Source: Rhodoblastus sphagnicola | Lineage (GTDB): Bacteria; Pseudomonadota; Alphaproteobacteria; Rhizobiales; Beijerinckiaceae | Direction of reading: 5' to 3' | DNA length: 64,000 nt | Assembly: GCF_002937075.1 (NCBI RefSeq) | Contig: NZ_NHSJ01000087.1 | Location: 124,001 to 188,000, forward strand | Program-made: the position numbers and the translations under genes | Shown here: positions 9,338-19,500 of the stretch, piece after piece | How the letters are laid out: every line of letters starts with the position of its first letter | Numbering within the stretch: position 1 is the stretch's first letter | Notes under the pieces: generated by a model | Seen by the model: only the letters and a program-made list of their open reading frames with translations | What the model was told of the DNA's origin: nothing | Database searches by the model: none

Positions 9338-9976
9338 TCAGGCTTCGGCCTTGGCCGGCTCCAGCACCTGCTTCGACTCCACCGTCGAATCCGCCTTGAG
9401 GCGGTAGACCAGCGGCACGCCGGTCGCCAGCTCCATGCTCGGAATGGTCTCGGGGGTCAGGCCGTCGAGCACCATCACGAGCGCGCGCAGCGAATTGCCG
9501 TGCGCCGCGACAATCACGCGCTCGCCGCGCAAAACCGCCGGCAGGATGTGCTGGTTGTAATAGGGCAGCGCGCGCGCCACCGTGTCTTTCAAACTCTCGC
9601 CGCCGGGCGGGGGCACGTCATAGGAGCGGCGCCACAGATGGACCTGGTCCTCGCCCCATTTTTTCCGCGCGTCGTCCTTGTTGAGGCCCGAGAGGTCGCC
9701 GTAGTCGCGCTCGTTCAGCGCCTGGCTCTTCTCGACATGCAGGCCGGTCTGGCCGAGTTCGCCGAGGATGAGGTTCAAGGTGTGCTGAGCGCGGGTCAGG
9801 TCGGAGGTGAAGGCGGTGTCAAAGGCAAGGCCCAGTTTCTTCAGGCCCTGGCCCGCCGCCTTGGCTTCGGACACGCCGAGTTCGGTCAGGTCCGGATCCT
9901 TCCAGCCGGTGAACAGGTTCTTCAGATTCCAGTCGCTCTGGCCATGACGGACCAGAACCAGCAAACGTTCAGACAT
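9338..9976 (-). CDS. gpmA: 2,3-bisphosphoglycerate-dependent phosphoglycerate mutase
   Basis: A 212-residue glycolytic enzyme interconverting 3- and 2-phosphoglycerate. The catalytic signature [10 protein letters not shown] sits at the N-terminus with the phosphorylated His in [17 protein letters not shown], the PPPGGESL loop and the second catalytic His ([11 protein letters not shown]) are intact. AGGAG precedes the ATG at good spacing. The end carries a short Ala/Glu-rich tail. It lies 15 bp after dapB on the same strand, so the two are probably one operon. Confidence 0.95.
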   Translation of the reverse strand: MSERLLVLVRHGQSDWNLKNLFTGWKDPDLTELGVSEAKAAGQGLKKLGLAFDTAFTSDLTRAQHTLNLILGELGQTGLHVEKSQALNERDYGDLSGLNKDDARKKWGEDQVHLWRRSYDVPPPGGESLKDTVARALPYYNQHILPAVLRGERVIVAAHGNSLRALVMVLDGLTPETIPSMELATGVPLVYRLKADSTVESKQVLEPAKAEA

Positions 9977-9991
9977 ATGTAACTCCTATGA

Positions 9992-10798
9992 CTACAGGCC
10001 GAGCACGTCGGCCATGGAATACATTCCCGGCGTCTTGCCATGTCCCCACAACGCCGCGCGCACGGCGCCAATGGCGAAAATACCGCGATCCTCGGCGCGA
10101 TGGACCAGTTCGAGGCGCTCGCCGGCGCCGGCGAAGATCACGCTGTGGTCGCCAACCACCGTGCCGCCGCGCAGCGTCGCGAAACCGATGTCGCCCGCCT
10201 TGCGCGCTCCCGTATGGCCGTTTCTTTCGCGCACGCTGACGTCCGACAGCGCGACCTCGCGCCCCGTCGCCGCCGCCTCGCCCAGCAGCAGCGCCGTGCC
10301 GGAGGGCGCGTCCACCTTCATGCGGTGATGCATTTCGAGAATTTCAATATCCCAGTCGGCGCCAAGAGTGGCCGCGACCTTTTTGACGAGGCCGGCCAGC
10401 AGATTGACGCCGAGGCTCATATTGCCGGAGCGCACGATGGTCGCGTGACGCGCCGCCGCGTCGAGCTTTTGCAGATCGTCGGCGGACAGGCCCGTCGTGC
10501 CGATGACATGGACGATGCGCGCCTGCGCGGCCAGCGCCGCGATCTCCACCGTCACCGCCGGCGTGGAAAAGTCGATCACGCCATCGGCGTCGAGCAGCGC
10601 ATGGAGCGGATCGTCGGCGATTTTTACGCCCAAGGCGCCGACACCCGCGAGTTCGCCGGCGTCGCGACCGAGCGCCGGGGAACCTGGACGCTCCAACGCA
10701 GCGCCGAGCGTCGCGCCCTCATTGGCCGCGATCGCCTTCACCAGCATTTGCCCCATGCGGCCGGCGGCGCCGACCACGACAAGCCGCATCTTTCCCAT
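9992..10798 (-). CDS. dapB: 4-hydroxy-tetrahydrodipicolinate reductase
   Basis: A 268-residue NAD(P)H-dependent enzyme of lysine and diaminopimelate synthesis. It has the nucleotide-binding start [14 protein letters not shown], the FSTP segment, the IGTTG motif, the active-site block [16 protein letters not shown] and the later [15 protein letters not shown] 10798 is chosen because GGAG lies six bases upstream. A longer in-frame ORF to 10852 would read into the palindromic repeat at 10821 and is not real protein. Confidence 0.96.
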   Translation of the reverse strand: MGKMRLVVVGAAGRMGQMLVKAIAANEGATLGAALERPGSPALGRDAGELAGVGALGVKIADDPLHALLDADGVIDFSTPAVTVEIAALAAQARIVHVIGTTGLSADDLQKLDAAARHATIVRSGNMSLGVNLLAGLVKKVAATLGADWDIEILEMHHRMKVDAPSGTALLLGEAAATGREVALSDVSVRERNGHTGARKAGDIGFATLRGGTVVGDHSVIFAGAGERLELVHRAEDRGIFAIGAVRAALWGHGKTPGMYSMADVLGL

Positions 10799-10820
10799 TG
10801 AAGACTCCATTGCCGCTGTT

Positions 10821-10920
10821 CTGGAGCGCGATGCGTTTCCACGCAAACGCATCGCGCTCCAGACTCTTTATTTTCGCATGATCTTTTCTAAAAACCGGCG
10901 TCCCCTTTTTGGGATCATGC
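10821..10920. repeat. Two-hairpin dispersed palindromic repeat, copy 1
   Basis: Two adjacent inverted repeats: an 18-bp-stem hairpin (10821-10862) around GTTTCCACGCAAAC, then a second (10877-10920) with arms GCATGATC and GGATCATGC around a core AAAACCGGCGTCCCCTTTT. A near-identical copy lies at 18643-18740, and shorter relatives are at 14262, 45445, 53560 and 59327. It separates dapB from the DUF1330 gene. Confidence 0.85.
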
Positions 10921-10949
10921 TTAAGCCCTTTGGCCCGCCGCCGAAAGGC

Positions 10950-11237
10950 TCAGGCCCCTTCGACCAAGGTCATATGAAAATCGGCGGCGCCGATGCGGTG
11001 CGACCGCGCATTCTGGTATTCGGCGGAGTGATAGTAAGCCTTGGCGGTCTCGTAATCGTCGAATTCCAGAATGACATTGCGCGACCGAGCGGCGCCCTCA
11101 AGCGCTTCCGAGCGGCCGCCGCGCGCGAGGACGCGGGCGTTGTATTTCTTCATCGCCTCGGGCGCCAGAGCCGCATATCTGGCATAGGCTTCGGAATCGG
11201 TCACGTCCACGCTGGCGATGATATAGGCTTTGGCCAT
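10950..11237 (-). CDS. DUF1330 family protein
   Basis: A 95-residue protein starting MAKAYIIASVDVTDSEAYARY, with RGGRSEALEG, VILEFDDYETAKAYYHSAEYQ and an end typical of the DUF1330 dimeric alpha-beta barrel family. Function in this family is not established. The start MAKAY is preferred over an upstream in-frame start 27 codons earlier because homologues of this family begin there. It stands between repeat copy 1 and pyrF, all on the minus strand. Confidence 0.85.
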   Translation of the reverse strand: MAKAYIIASVDVTDSEAYARYAALAPEAMKKYNARVLARGGRSEALEGAARSRNVILEFDDYETAKAYYHSAEYQNARSHRIGAADFHMTLVEGA

Positions 11238-11366
11238 GTCTTGATCTCGTCCTGTTTCCGTCACTTGCATTTCACAATGCGCCTTTAGACAATTTCCTGT
11301 CTGCGGTCGTTGCCCCATCGACAGCGGACAAGCGCCGGGCCGGAGGTACGCCCGGCGTTACTTTTT

Positions 11367-12068
11367 TTACGATCTCGCTTGCGCGATCTCAGCCTGGATG
11401 GCGCGCGCGGCGGCGCGCGGGTCGGGCGCCGCCAGGATAGGCCGCCCCACCACAATGTGATCGGCGCCGCGCGCGAAAGCCTCAGACGGCGTAGCCACCC
11501 GCTTCTGGTCGCCCAGCGCCGCGCCCGCCGGCCGCACGCCCGGCGTCACCAGCAGCAGGGATTGGCCGACGAGCGCGCGGGTGGAAACCAGTTCTTCCGG
11601 CGACAGGATCAACCCGGCGATCCCGGCGTCGCGCGCCTGTCGCGCGCGCAACGCCACGAGGTCGCAGACATTCAGGCGGTAGCCGCAGGCGGCGAGATCG
11701 GCGTCGTCGTAGGAGGTCATCACGGTGACGCCCAACACCTGAAGGGTGGAGCCTTCCGAGCCGCGTTTCGCCGCCGCAAGCGTCTGGGGCAAGGCGTGAA
11801 CGGTCAAGAAGCGCGCTCCGAGTTTGGCGATTTGCGCCGTCGCTTTTTCGACGGTATTGCCGATGTCGTGCAGTTTCAGATCGACGAAAATCTGCTTGCC
11901 GGCGCGCGAAAATTCCTCGACCAGGGCGAGGCCGCCGCCATAGGCCAACTCCATGCCGATCTTGTAGAACGAGACGGCGTCTCCCAGCGCGGCGACCATG
12001 TCGCGGGCCGCCGCGACATCGGGAAGGTCGAGCGCGACGATCAGGCGGTCGCTGGCGGTTTTGGGCAT
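11367..12068 (-). CDS. pyrF: Orotidine 5'-phosphate decarboxylase
   Basis: This 233-residue enzyme makes UMP in the last step of pyrimidine synthesis. It begins LIVALDLPD and contains the catalytic DxKxxDI motif ([13 protein letters not shown]). The phosphate-binding end TPGVRPAG and VVGRPI are intact. GGAAG precedes the ATG. Length is typical of the alphaproteobacterial short form. Confidence 0.96.
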   Translation of the reverse strand: MPKTASDRLIVALDLPDVAAARDMVAALGDAVSFYKIGMELAYGGGLALVEEFSRAGKQIFVDLKLHDIGNTVEKATAQIAKLGARFLTVHALPQTLAAAKRGSEGSTLQVLGVTVMTSYDDADLAACGYRLNVCDLVALRARQARDAGIAGLILSPEELVSTRALVGQSLLLVTPGVRPAGAALGDQKRVATPSEAFARGADHIVVGRPILAAPDPRAAARAIQAEIAQARS

Positions 12069-12141
12069 TGGATCTTCCGGCTTGAGTTTTGCCGGGCCTT
12101 ATAGACGTCAAACCGCATAAGGGCAAAATGCGCGGCGGAGC

Positions 12142-12915
12142 TTACCGCCCCGACCCGCGCCCATTGGAAGCGATCCGCGCCCGCGCCTCGGCGATTTCGT
12201 CGCGGATTTCCTGGGCGGCCTGGCGCGACCGGCGCAAGATCATATCGATCACGTCCGGCGGCTCCCGGAACTGCGTCGGGCCATGCGCGCGCCGATAAAT
12301 GTAGATGCGCGCCGGCGGCAGGTTGAGCCAGATGGGGGCCAGCGCCTGGATGCGGACATGCAGGTTGTGGCCCAAATCCGTAGGGACCGGAGATTTCACG
12401 CCATAGGTGAATTGCACGAATCGCCCGCCCTCGCCCATCAGGTCGAAGGCCTGCTGCAACAGCGTGAGCCGGTCATCTTCCGGCATGGTCAGCAAAGGCA
12501 GACTCGACACGATCGCCGACGGCTTTTCGCCGATAACGCCCTTCAGCGTCTCGGCAAGCCGGTAGGCGTCGCCGCGCACGATCTTCACGCCGGGAAATTT
12601 CTTGGCCAGCAGCGTGCAAAAACTCTTTTCATATTCCACCAGCACCAGCTTGGCGCGCGGCACGCCGCGCGCCAGCAGCGCCTGCGTCACCGGCCCGGTG
12701 CCCGGCCCGAGTTCGATGATCGGGCCGCGCGCGACGGGATTGACGCATTGCGCCAGCGCCCGCGCCAGAAACCGTCCGGAAGGCGCGATGGCGCCGGCGA
12801 TCTTGGGGTTTTCCAGCCAGGAGCGGATGAAGCGCGCTTCGTCGCCCAGATCGACGTCCAGAGGAAATCTGGGCCGCGACCCGTTTCTCGCCACTGGACT
12901 TTTTTGCGCGCTCAC
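12142..12915 (-). CDS. SAM-dependent methyltransferase, phospholipid N-methyltransferase-like
   Basis: A 257-residue class I methyltransferase with motif I IIELGPGTGPVTQALL at about residues 65-80. The upstream segment FIRSWLENPKIAGAIAPSGRFLARAL and the downstream SSLPLL resemble rhizobial PmtA and rRNA-adenine-dimethyltransferase-like lipid methyltransferases. The likely role is methylation of phosphatidylethanolamine towards phosphatidylcholine, but this is inferred from family resemblance only. GTG 12915 is chosen because AGG lies eight bases upstream; TTG 12921 is the alternative. The C-terminus is basic. Confidence 0.7.
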   Translation of the reverse strand: MSAQKSPVARNGSRPRFPLDVDLGDEARFIRSWLENPKIAGAIAPSGRFLARALAQCVNPVARGPIIELGPGTGPVTQALLARGVPRAKLVLVEYEKSFCTLLAKKFPGVKIVRGDAYRLAETLKGVIGEKPSAIVSSLPLLTMPEDDRLTLLQQAFDLMGEGGRFVQFTYGVKSPVPTDLGHNLHVRIQALAPIWLNLPPARIYIYRRAHGPTQFREPPDVIDMILRRSRQAAQEIRDEIAEARARIASNGRGSGR

Positions 12916-13068
12916 GGACAATGCCTATCAATTCGACCAAGTGCCTGTCATAAATTAATTACAAAACAGGCCACGTCAAGAAAGCGTCATCCGCAACGGA
13001 TTTGCAAGCGGAATGTGAGGTTAGGTCAGCAGCGCGACCTCGCGCCGCAGGCGCCCTCAAGGAACAGA

Positions 13069-14205
13069 TCAGGCCAGGTCGAAGAAATCCTTCATCTTCG
13101 CGAAAAAGCCCGAAGATTCCGGATGGGTCTTGTTGGTCGATTCCTGGTCGAATTCATGCAGCAGTTCCTTCTGGCGCCGGGTCAGGTTCTGCGGTGTCTC
13201 GACATTGGCCTGGATGTACAGGTCGCCAAAGTCCCTGGCGCGTAAAACCGGCATGCCCCGGCCCTTGATCTTGAACTGCCGGCCGGATTGCGTGCCCTCG
13301 TCCACCTTGATCTTGATCTCGACGCCATCGACGCCGCGCACCTTGACCTCGCCGCCGAGCGCCGCCTGCACCATGGAGATCGGCACACGGCAATAGAGGT
13401 CGGCGCCCTCGCGCTGGAAATAGGGATGCGGCTTGATCGACAGGAAGATGTAGAGATCGCCCGCCGGGCCGCCGCGCATGCCAGCCTCGCCCTCCCCGGC
13501 CAGACGGATGCGGGTGCCGTCCTCGATGCCGGCGGGAATGTTCACGGAGAGCGACCGGTCCTTGGTGACGCGGCCGGAACCCGAACAGGTGGGGCAGGGA
13601 TTGTCGATCACCTCGCCGCGGCCCTGACAGCCTGGGCAGGTGCGCTCGATCGAGAAAAAGCCCTGCTGCGCCCGCACGCGACCGTGACCGCCGCAGGTCG
13701 TGCATGTCTTGGGCTTGGAGCCAGCCTTGGCGCCGCTGCCGGAGCAGGTTTCGCACGCAACGGAGGTGGGGATTTTCAGCGCCGCCGACTTGCCCCGGAA
13801 CGCTTCCTCCAGCGAGACTTCCATATTGTAGCGCAGATCGGCGCCGCGCTCGCGGCCGGCCGTCCGGGCGCCGCCGCGCCGCCCACCCATCACGTCGCCG
13901 AACAGGTCGTCGAAAATATCGGCCATGGAGGCGGCGAAGCCCTCGCCCATGCCAAAGCCGCCAAAACCGGCGCCGCCCTGCTCCAAGGCGGCATGGCCGC
14001 CACGATCGTAAGCCGCGCGCTTCTGCGCGTCGGACAGGACCTGATAGGCCTCGTTGATTTCCTTGAACTTGGCTTCCGCAGTATGGTCGCCCGGATTCTT
14101 GTCCGGATGATATTGAATCGCCTGCTTGCGGAAGGCGCTTTTCAGCTCTCCTTCCGAAACGGTGCGGGCGACTCCAAGGACTTCATAGTAACAGCGCTTG
14201 GCCAT
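13069..14205 (-). CDS. dnaJ: Chaperone DnaJ
   Basis: A 378-residue type I J-protein that delivers substrates to DnaK and stimulates its ATPase. The J domain has HPD at residues 33-35, followed by the Gly/Phe-rich region ([11 protein letters not shown]). Four zinc-binding repeats follow ([32 protein letters not shown]), then the substrate-binding domains. It lies downstream of dnaK, but a strong terminator and a repeat separate the two, so it may have its own promoter or depend on read-through. Confidence 0.97.
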   Translation of the reverse strand: MAKRCYYEVLGVARTVSEGELKSAFRKQAIQYHPDKNPGDHTAEAKFKEINEAYQVLSDAQKRAAYDRGGHAALEQGGAGFGGFGMGEGFAASMADIFDDLFGDVMGGRRGGARTAGRERGADLRYNMEVSLEEAFRGKSAALKIPTSVACETCSGSGAKAGSKPKTCTTCGGHGRVRAQQGFFSIERTCPGCQGRGEVIDNPCPTCSGSGRVTKDRSLSVNIPAGIEDGTRIRLAGEGEAGMRGGPAGDLYIFLSIKPHPYFQREGADLYCRVPISMVQAALGGEVKVRGVDGVEIKIKVDEGTQSGRQFKIKGRGMPVLRARDFGDLYIQANVETPQNLTRRQKELLHEFDQESTNKTHPESSGFFAKMKDFFDLA

Positions 14206-14261
14206 AGCGGCTTGATCCAGATTCTTCGCGGCGCGCGTGACGCCTCACATTTCTCGATTTA

Positions 14262-14306
14262 CACGTTTTCTTCTCGCGAACCGGAATCCACTTCGCTTGA
14301 AAACGC
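14262..14306. repeat. Dispersed palindromic repeat, core module copy
   Basis: Arms near ACGTTTTC and GAAAACGCT flank a core GCGAACCGGAATCCACTTCGC. The reverse complement of 53560-53607 matches it closely, with matching changes in the two arms. It lies between dnaK and dnaJ. Confidence 0.7.
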
Positions 14307-14364
14307 TTTTGAGTTGCGGCGAGCTAAAGCTTGCGCGCACGAAAAGCAAGCCACGCCGATCAAT

Positions 14365-14400
14365 GAAAAGGAAAAAGCCGGCGCGGATCACGCGCCGGCC
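14365..14400 (-). terminator. Rho-independent terminator of dnaK
   Basis: On the minus strand, just after the dnaK stop, a 9-bp GC stem (GCCGGCGCG/CGCGCCGGC, loop GATCA) is followed by TTTTTCCTTTT. This is a classical intrinsic terminator. Confidence 0.9.
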
Positions 14401-14405
14401 TGGGG

Positions 14406-16301
<1,896 letters not shown>

Positions 16302-16426
16302 TGTATATGTCCTTTCCTCGCAGAACCGCCGAACCCCGGAGCGGTCCGGCCTGGGCGTCTTTTTCGCCCGGTCCCCGACGATGTGTGAGATTGGGAGCGC
16401 GATGCGCGAATGCAAGAGCGTGGCTG

Positions 16427-16455
16427 ATATAGGGGCGCGGATTTTTGCCCGCAAG
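16427..16455 (-). promoter_or_regulatory. Heat-shock (RpoH-type) promoter of dnaK
   Basis: On the minus strand CTTGCG (16450-16455) and CCTATAT (16427-16433) are 16 bp apart. They match the alphaproteobacterial RpoH pattern CTTG...CYTATNT as I know it. The rest of the 16302-16732 gap holds the long dnaK leader and an AT-rich stretch before the OmpW gene. Confidence 0.6.
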
Positions 16456-16732
16456 GCGAAAGGCCAGCATTCGCCATCCGGTCGCAAAAATGTTGTAATT
16501 TCGCCACGCGGGGACCAAATTGCGCCCGAACCGGCGCAAATTTGGACGGACTTGCGAGAGTAATAGGTGTTTATTGTTTTTTTTCAGCCGCTTGGATACG
16601 AAATCCTCCCCCTGGGGCATCCTGCGCCAGAAGCGTAAACAATGCTATGGTGCATTGACTTTTTGGCCCGGCCCCTGCAATTTGAAAAAAAAGTTCACAA
16701 GTAAACTAGTAAGCAAACCAGGGAGACGTCCA

Positions 16733-17500
16733 TTGAACTGCAATCTGTTGGCCAAGACGCTGGGAACCACCGCTCTCGTCTGCTCTTTTTCCGTCGCCGC
16801 GCAAGCCGCCGACCTGCCCAGCTCCAAGGAGCCGCTCGCGCCGCCGCCCGTGGCCGAGACCTTCCTGCCCTTCTTCGTGAAGGGCGGCTTCACCTATGCG
16901 ATCAACGAGTCGCGCTCGAAACTCTACACCCCGCGTGGCGACACGGGCCTGAACGCGACGATCTCCGACGTCGCCACCTTCGGCTACGAATTCGGCTGGT
17001 TCGTAACGAAGAACATCTCGATCAACGTTTCCGGCGGTATTCCGCTGACCGCCACAGACAAGACCAAAGGTACTTACCCCTTCCTGCCCAGCGGCACGAA
17101 CCTGACGACGCTTTTGCCCGCGCTGGTTCCCATCACCGTCGTCTATCACCTCGACAATTTCGGCGCGTTCCAGCCCTATGCCGGCGTCGGCGTCGCGCCC
17201 GGTTTCTCGTTCGAAAACAAAAACGCCTATCTCAGGGACGTCAGGGTGAGCGGCGCGCTCAACACCGTTGTCAAGTTCGGCTTCGACTACATGCTGAACC
17301 AGCATTGGGGCGTGAGCTTCGACGTGACGAAGGCTTTCGCCTATCTTGAGGGTCGCGGCATCGTCAATTCCGGCCCGTACCGAAACGTCACGGTGGTCCA
17401 GCACGCCCATTTCAACCCCTGGCTGCTGTCGACCGCCATTGTCTATCGCTTCGGCCTGTCGGACATCGGGCTCGGAAGCGAGGTCGTCGCCAAATACTGA
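16733..17500 (+). CDS. OmpW family outer membrane protein
   Basis: A 255-residue protein with a signal peptide (LAKTLGTTALVCSFSVAAQA, cleavage before ADLPS). Alternating beta segments typical of an eight-stranded OmpW barrel include FVKGGFTYAINES, FQPYAGVGVAPGFSF, HWGVSFDVTKAFAYL and the terminal WLLSTAIVYRFG. Substrate of the pore is not known. The chosen start is TTG 16733, since GGGAG lies seven bases upstream and the signal peptide follows directly. Upstream in-frame codons read through AT-rich leader and lack any signal-like sequence. Confidence 0.8.
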   Translation: MNCNLLAKTLGTTALVCSFSVAAQAADLPSSKEPLAPPPVAETFLPFFVKGGFTYAINESRSKLYTPRGDTGLNATISDVATFGYEFGWFVTKNISINVSGGIPLTATDKTKGTYPFLPSGTNLTTLLPALVPITVVYHLDNFGAFQPYAGVGVAPGFSFENKNAYLRDVRVSGALNTVVKFGFDYMLNQHWGVSFDVTKAFAYLEGRGIVNSGPYRNVTVVQHAHFNPWLLSTAIVYRFGLSDIGLGSEVVAKY

Positions 17501-17597
17501 GCCGCGCCCGGCTTTGCTCCAGGCCCTCCGGACGCCGGGGGGCTTTCTTCATCGGGCGCGACGGCATGAAGTCATCCTTGATCGAAGTCGTTTCGTG

Positions 17598-18533
17598 ATG
17601 CGCGCCTTTCTCCTGATTTTCGCCCTGGTCCTCGCGCCTCTGTCGGCGCAGGCGCAACTCGCCCTGCCCGGCGCGGTCGCGCCGACGCCCGAGGGCGAGA
17701 GCATGGCGCCGCCAAAGCCCCACGCCGCCCCGCGCAAGACGGAAGGGGCCGGCCCGGTTTCCCGGCCGAAGCCCCCGGCGGAGAGCGCCATTCTCGGCCA
17801 GACCCTCAGCCTCAACGGGACGCGCGGCGTGCTGACCGTCGAGAAGACTGGCGACGACTTGCGGGTGACCCGGCTTGTGCTCGCCGGAGCGAAAGTCTCC
17901 CATCCCAACCAGTCCTGCGAAGTGGCGATGGGGGACGACGGGCCGATCACGCTGAAGGCGCTGGGCGCGCCCGACGGCGCCACCCGATACGAACTGCAAT
18001 CCTCCGTCTGCCCGATGCTGCTCGACCTGCTCGGCGGCGCCCTGCGCGTCAGCACGCCGTTCGGCGCCTGCGTCTTCATGCAGGCCGATTGCCGCGCCGA
18101 TGTCAGCGGCCTCTGGGGGCCGCCCGCCGCCTCGTTCAGCGAAAGCCAGATCAAGACCTTTGAACGCGAACGCGCCGGACTGGAGAAGTCCACGCAGGCG
18201 CGTTTCCGCGATTTATTGAATAAATTCAAGAAGAAGCCCGATCTCGCCCGGCTGCTTGTCAAGGACCAGGCCGATTTCGGCGCGTCGCGCTCGAAAACCT
18301 GCCGCGATTACGACAAGGAGGAGACGCACGGCTTCTGCGCCCTGCGGCTGACCGAGGCCCGCGACCTCGCGCTGCACGCGCGCCTCGCCGACGACGCCGG
18401 CGACAGGAAGGCGGAGAAGGGCGCAGCCGAGAAAAACACGCGCAAGGCGGCGCCGAGAAAACCCGCTGCGGCGCCTCGCCCCACCACTCTTGCGCCCGCC
18501 GCCGCGCCAACCGCGCAGCCCGGGCTGTATTGA
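17598..18533 (+). CDS. Hypothetical secreted protein
   Basis: A 311-residue protein with a clear signal peptide (MRAFLLIFALVLAPLSAQAQ). Next comes a Pro-rich linker (residues ~25-65), then a central domain with several Cys residues (NQSCEVAMGDDG, SSVCPMLLDLLGG, FGACVFMQADCRADV), a charged helical region, another Cys pair near KTCRDYDKEETHGFCALR, and an Ala/Pro/Lys-rich low-complexity tail. I do not recognise the family. Paired Cys in an exported protein suggest disulfides. Confidence 0.7.
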   Translation: MRAFLLIFALVLAPLSAQAQLALPGAVAPTPEGESMAPPKPHAAPRKTEGAGPVSRPKPPAESAILGQTLSLNGTRGVLTVEKTGDDLRVTRLVLAGAKVSHPNQSCEVAMGDDGPITLKALGAPDGATRYELQSSVCPMLLDLLGGALRVSTPFGACVFMQADCRADVSGLWGPPAASFSESQIKTFERERAGLEKSTQARFRDLLNKFKKKPDLARLLVKDQADFGASRSKTCRDYDKEETHGFCALRLTEARDLALHARLADDAGDRKAEKGAAEKNTRKAAPRKPAAAPRPTTLAPAAAPTAQPGLY

Positions 18534-18642
18534 GAGCGGCGCCGCCAACAGCTCTCCTTGACCCCGTCGCAACGCCAGCCGGCCGCGGAAAATGTTGCCG
18601 CCCTTCACTTCGTTTCGGCTAGAGTGCGGTCATCGTCACCTT

Positions 18643-18740
18643 AGAGCGCGATGCGTTTCCACGGAAACGCATCGCGCTCCAGAGTCTTCGTTTTCGCATG
18701 ATCTTTTCCAAAAACCGGTGTCCACTTTTTGGGATCATGC
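18643..18740. repeat. Two-hairpin dispersed palindromic repeat, copy 2
   Basis: Almost identical to 10821-10920: first hairpin around GTTTCCACGGAAAC, second hairpin (18697-18740) with arms GCATGATC/GGATCATGC around AAAACCGGTGTCCACTTTTT. It ends about 18 bp before the NnrU start and so may lie in its 5' leader. Confidence 0.85.
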
Positions 18741-18758
18741 TCTTGGGGGAACGCTGAA

Positions 18759-19325
18759 ATGGTTTTGCTCGTCCTTGGTCTGATTCTCTTTCTGGGATCG
18801 CATCTCATCCCGACCTTTCCCGCCGCCCGCGAAGGCTTGATCACGCGGTTCGGTCTAAACGGCTACAAAGGCGTCGTCACACTCCCCGCCTTCGCCGGCA
18901 TGATCCTGATCGTTTTCGGCGCCAGCGCTTTGCGCGGGTCGCCCGCCGACGCGCAACTGTGGACGCCGCCACATTGGACGAAGCATTTGACCTTCGTGCT
19001 GATGTTCGTCTCGTTCGTGCTGCTCGCCGCCGCGAATTTCCCCTCGAAAATCCGCGACGCGGTCAAACATCCGATGGTCGCCGCCATCGCGGTCTGGGCG
19101 CTGGCGCATCTCCTCGCCAACGGCGATCTTTTGTCGCTGCTGCTGTTCGGCTCGTTCCTGGTCTATGCGGTTTACGACCGCCTGTCCGTGACCGCGCGCG
19201 GCGTGGCGCTGAAAGCCCCGGCGACCGGCCTTGGCGGCGACATCAAGGCGCTCGTCGCCGGCGGCATCCTCTGGGCCGTGACCCTGTTCTGGCTCCACGC
19301 CTGGGCGGGCGCGCCGCTGCTGTAA
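18759..19325 (+). CDS. NnrU family membrane protein
   Basis: A 188-residue integral membrane protein with five or six hydrophobic helices. The start MVLLVLGLILFLGSHLIPTF and the segments LRGSPADAQLWTPPHWTKHL, HPMVAAIAVWALAHLLANGD and YAVYDRLS are typical of NnrU, a family linked to nitric-oxide/nitrite metabolism and heme-type membrane functions in other bacteria. Here no denitrification genes are nearby, so the role is open. GGGGGAACGC precedes ATG 18759; an upstream in-frame ATG lies in the repeat. Confidence 0.85.
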   Translation: MVLLVLGLILFLGSHLIPTFPAAREGLITRFGLNGYKGVVTLPAFAGMILIVFGASALRGSPADAQLWTPPHWTKHLTFVLMFVSFVLLAAANFPSKIRDAVKHPMVAAIAVWALAHLLANGDLLSLLLFGSFLVYAVYDRLSVTARGVALKAPATGLGGDIKALVAGGILWAVTLFWLHAWAGAPLL

Positions 19326-19337
19326 GTTTCGTGGACC

Positions 19338-19471
19338 GCCCTCGCCTTCGAGACGCCTGCTGACGCAGGCTCCTCAGGGCGAGGGCTACTCATGCAGGTT
19401 TCAAACCCTTATGTTTCGGTTAGCCCTCACCCTGAGGAAGCCGCGCAGCGGCTGTCTCGAAGGGCGAGGGC
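19338..19471. repeat. Pair of inverted intergenic repeats between convergent genes
   Basis: Two related elements of about 50 bp, 19338-19386 and 19421-19471, stand in opposite orientation. Each carries GCCCTC...GAGGGC ends, a CCTGAGGA/TCCTCAGG part and a CTCGAAGG/CCTTCGAG part, with a small inner hairpin. They lie between the convergent NnrU and ABC-transporter genes and could fold as one large stem, acting as a two-way terminator. Such elements are common in rhizobial genomes. Confidence 0.75.
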
Positions 19472-19500
19472 GGCCCCAAGGGTGTTTCACCACCCTCCCA

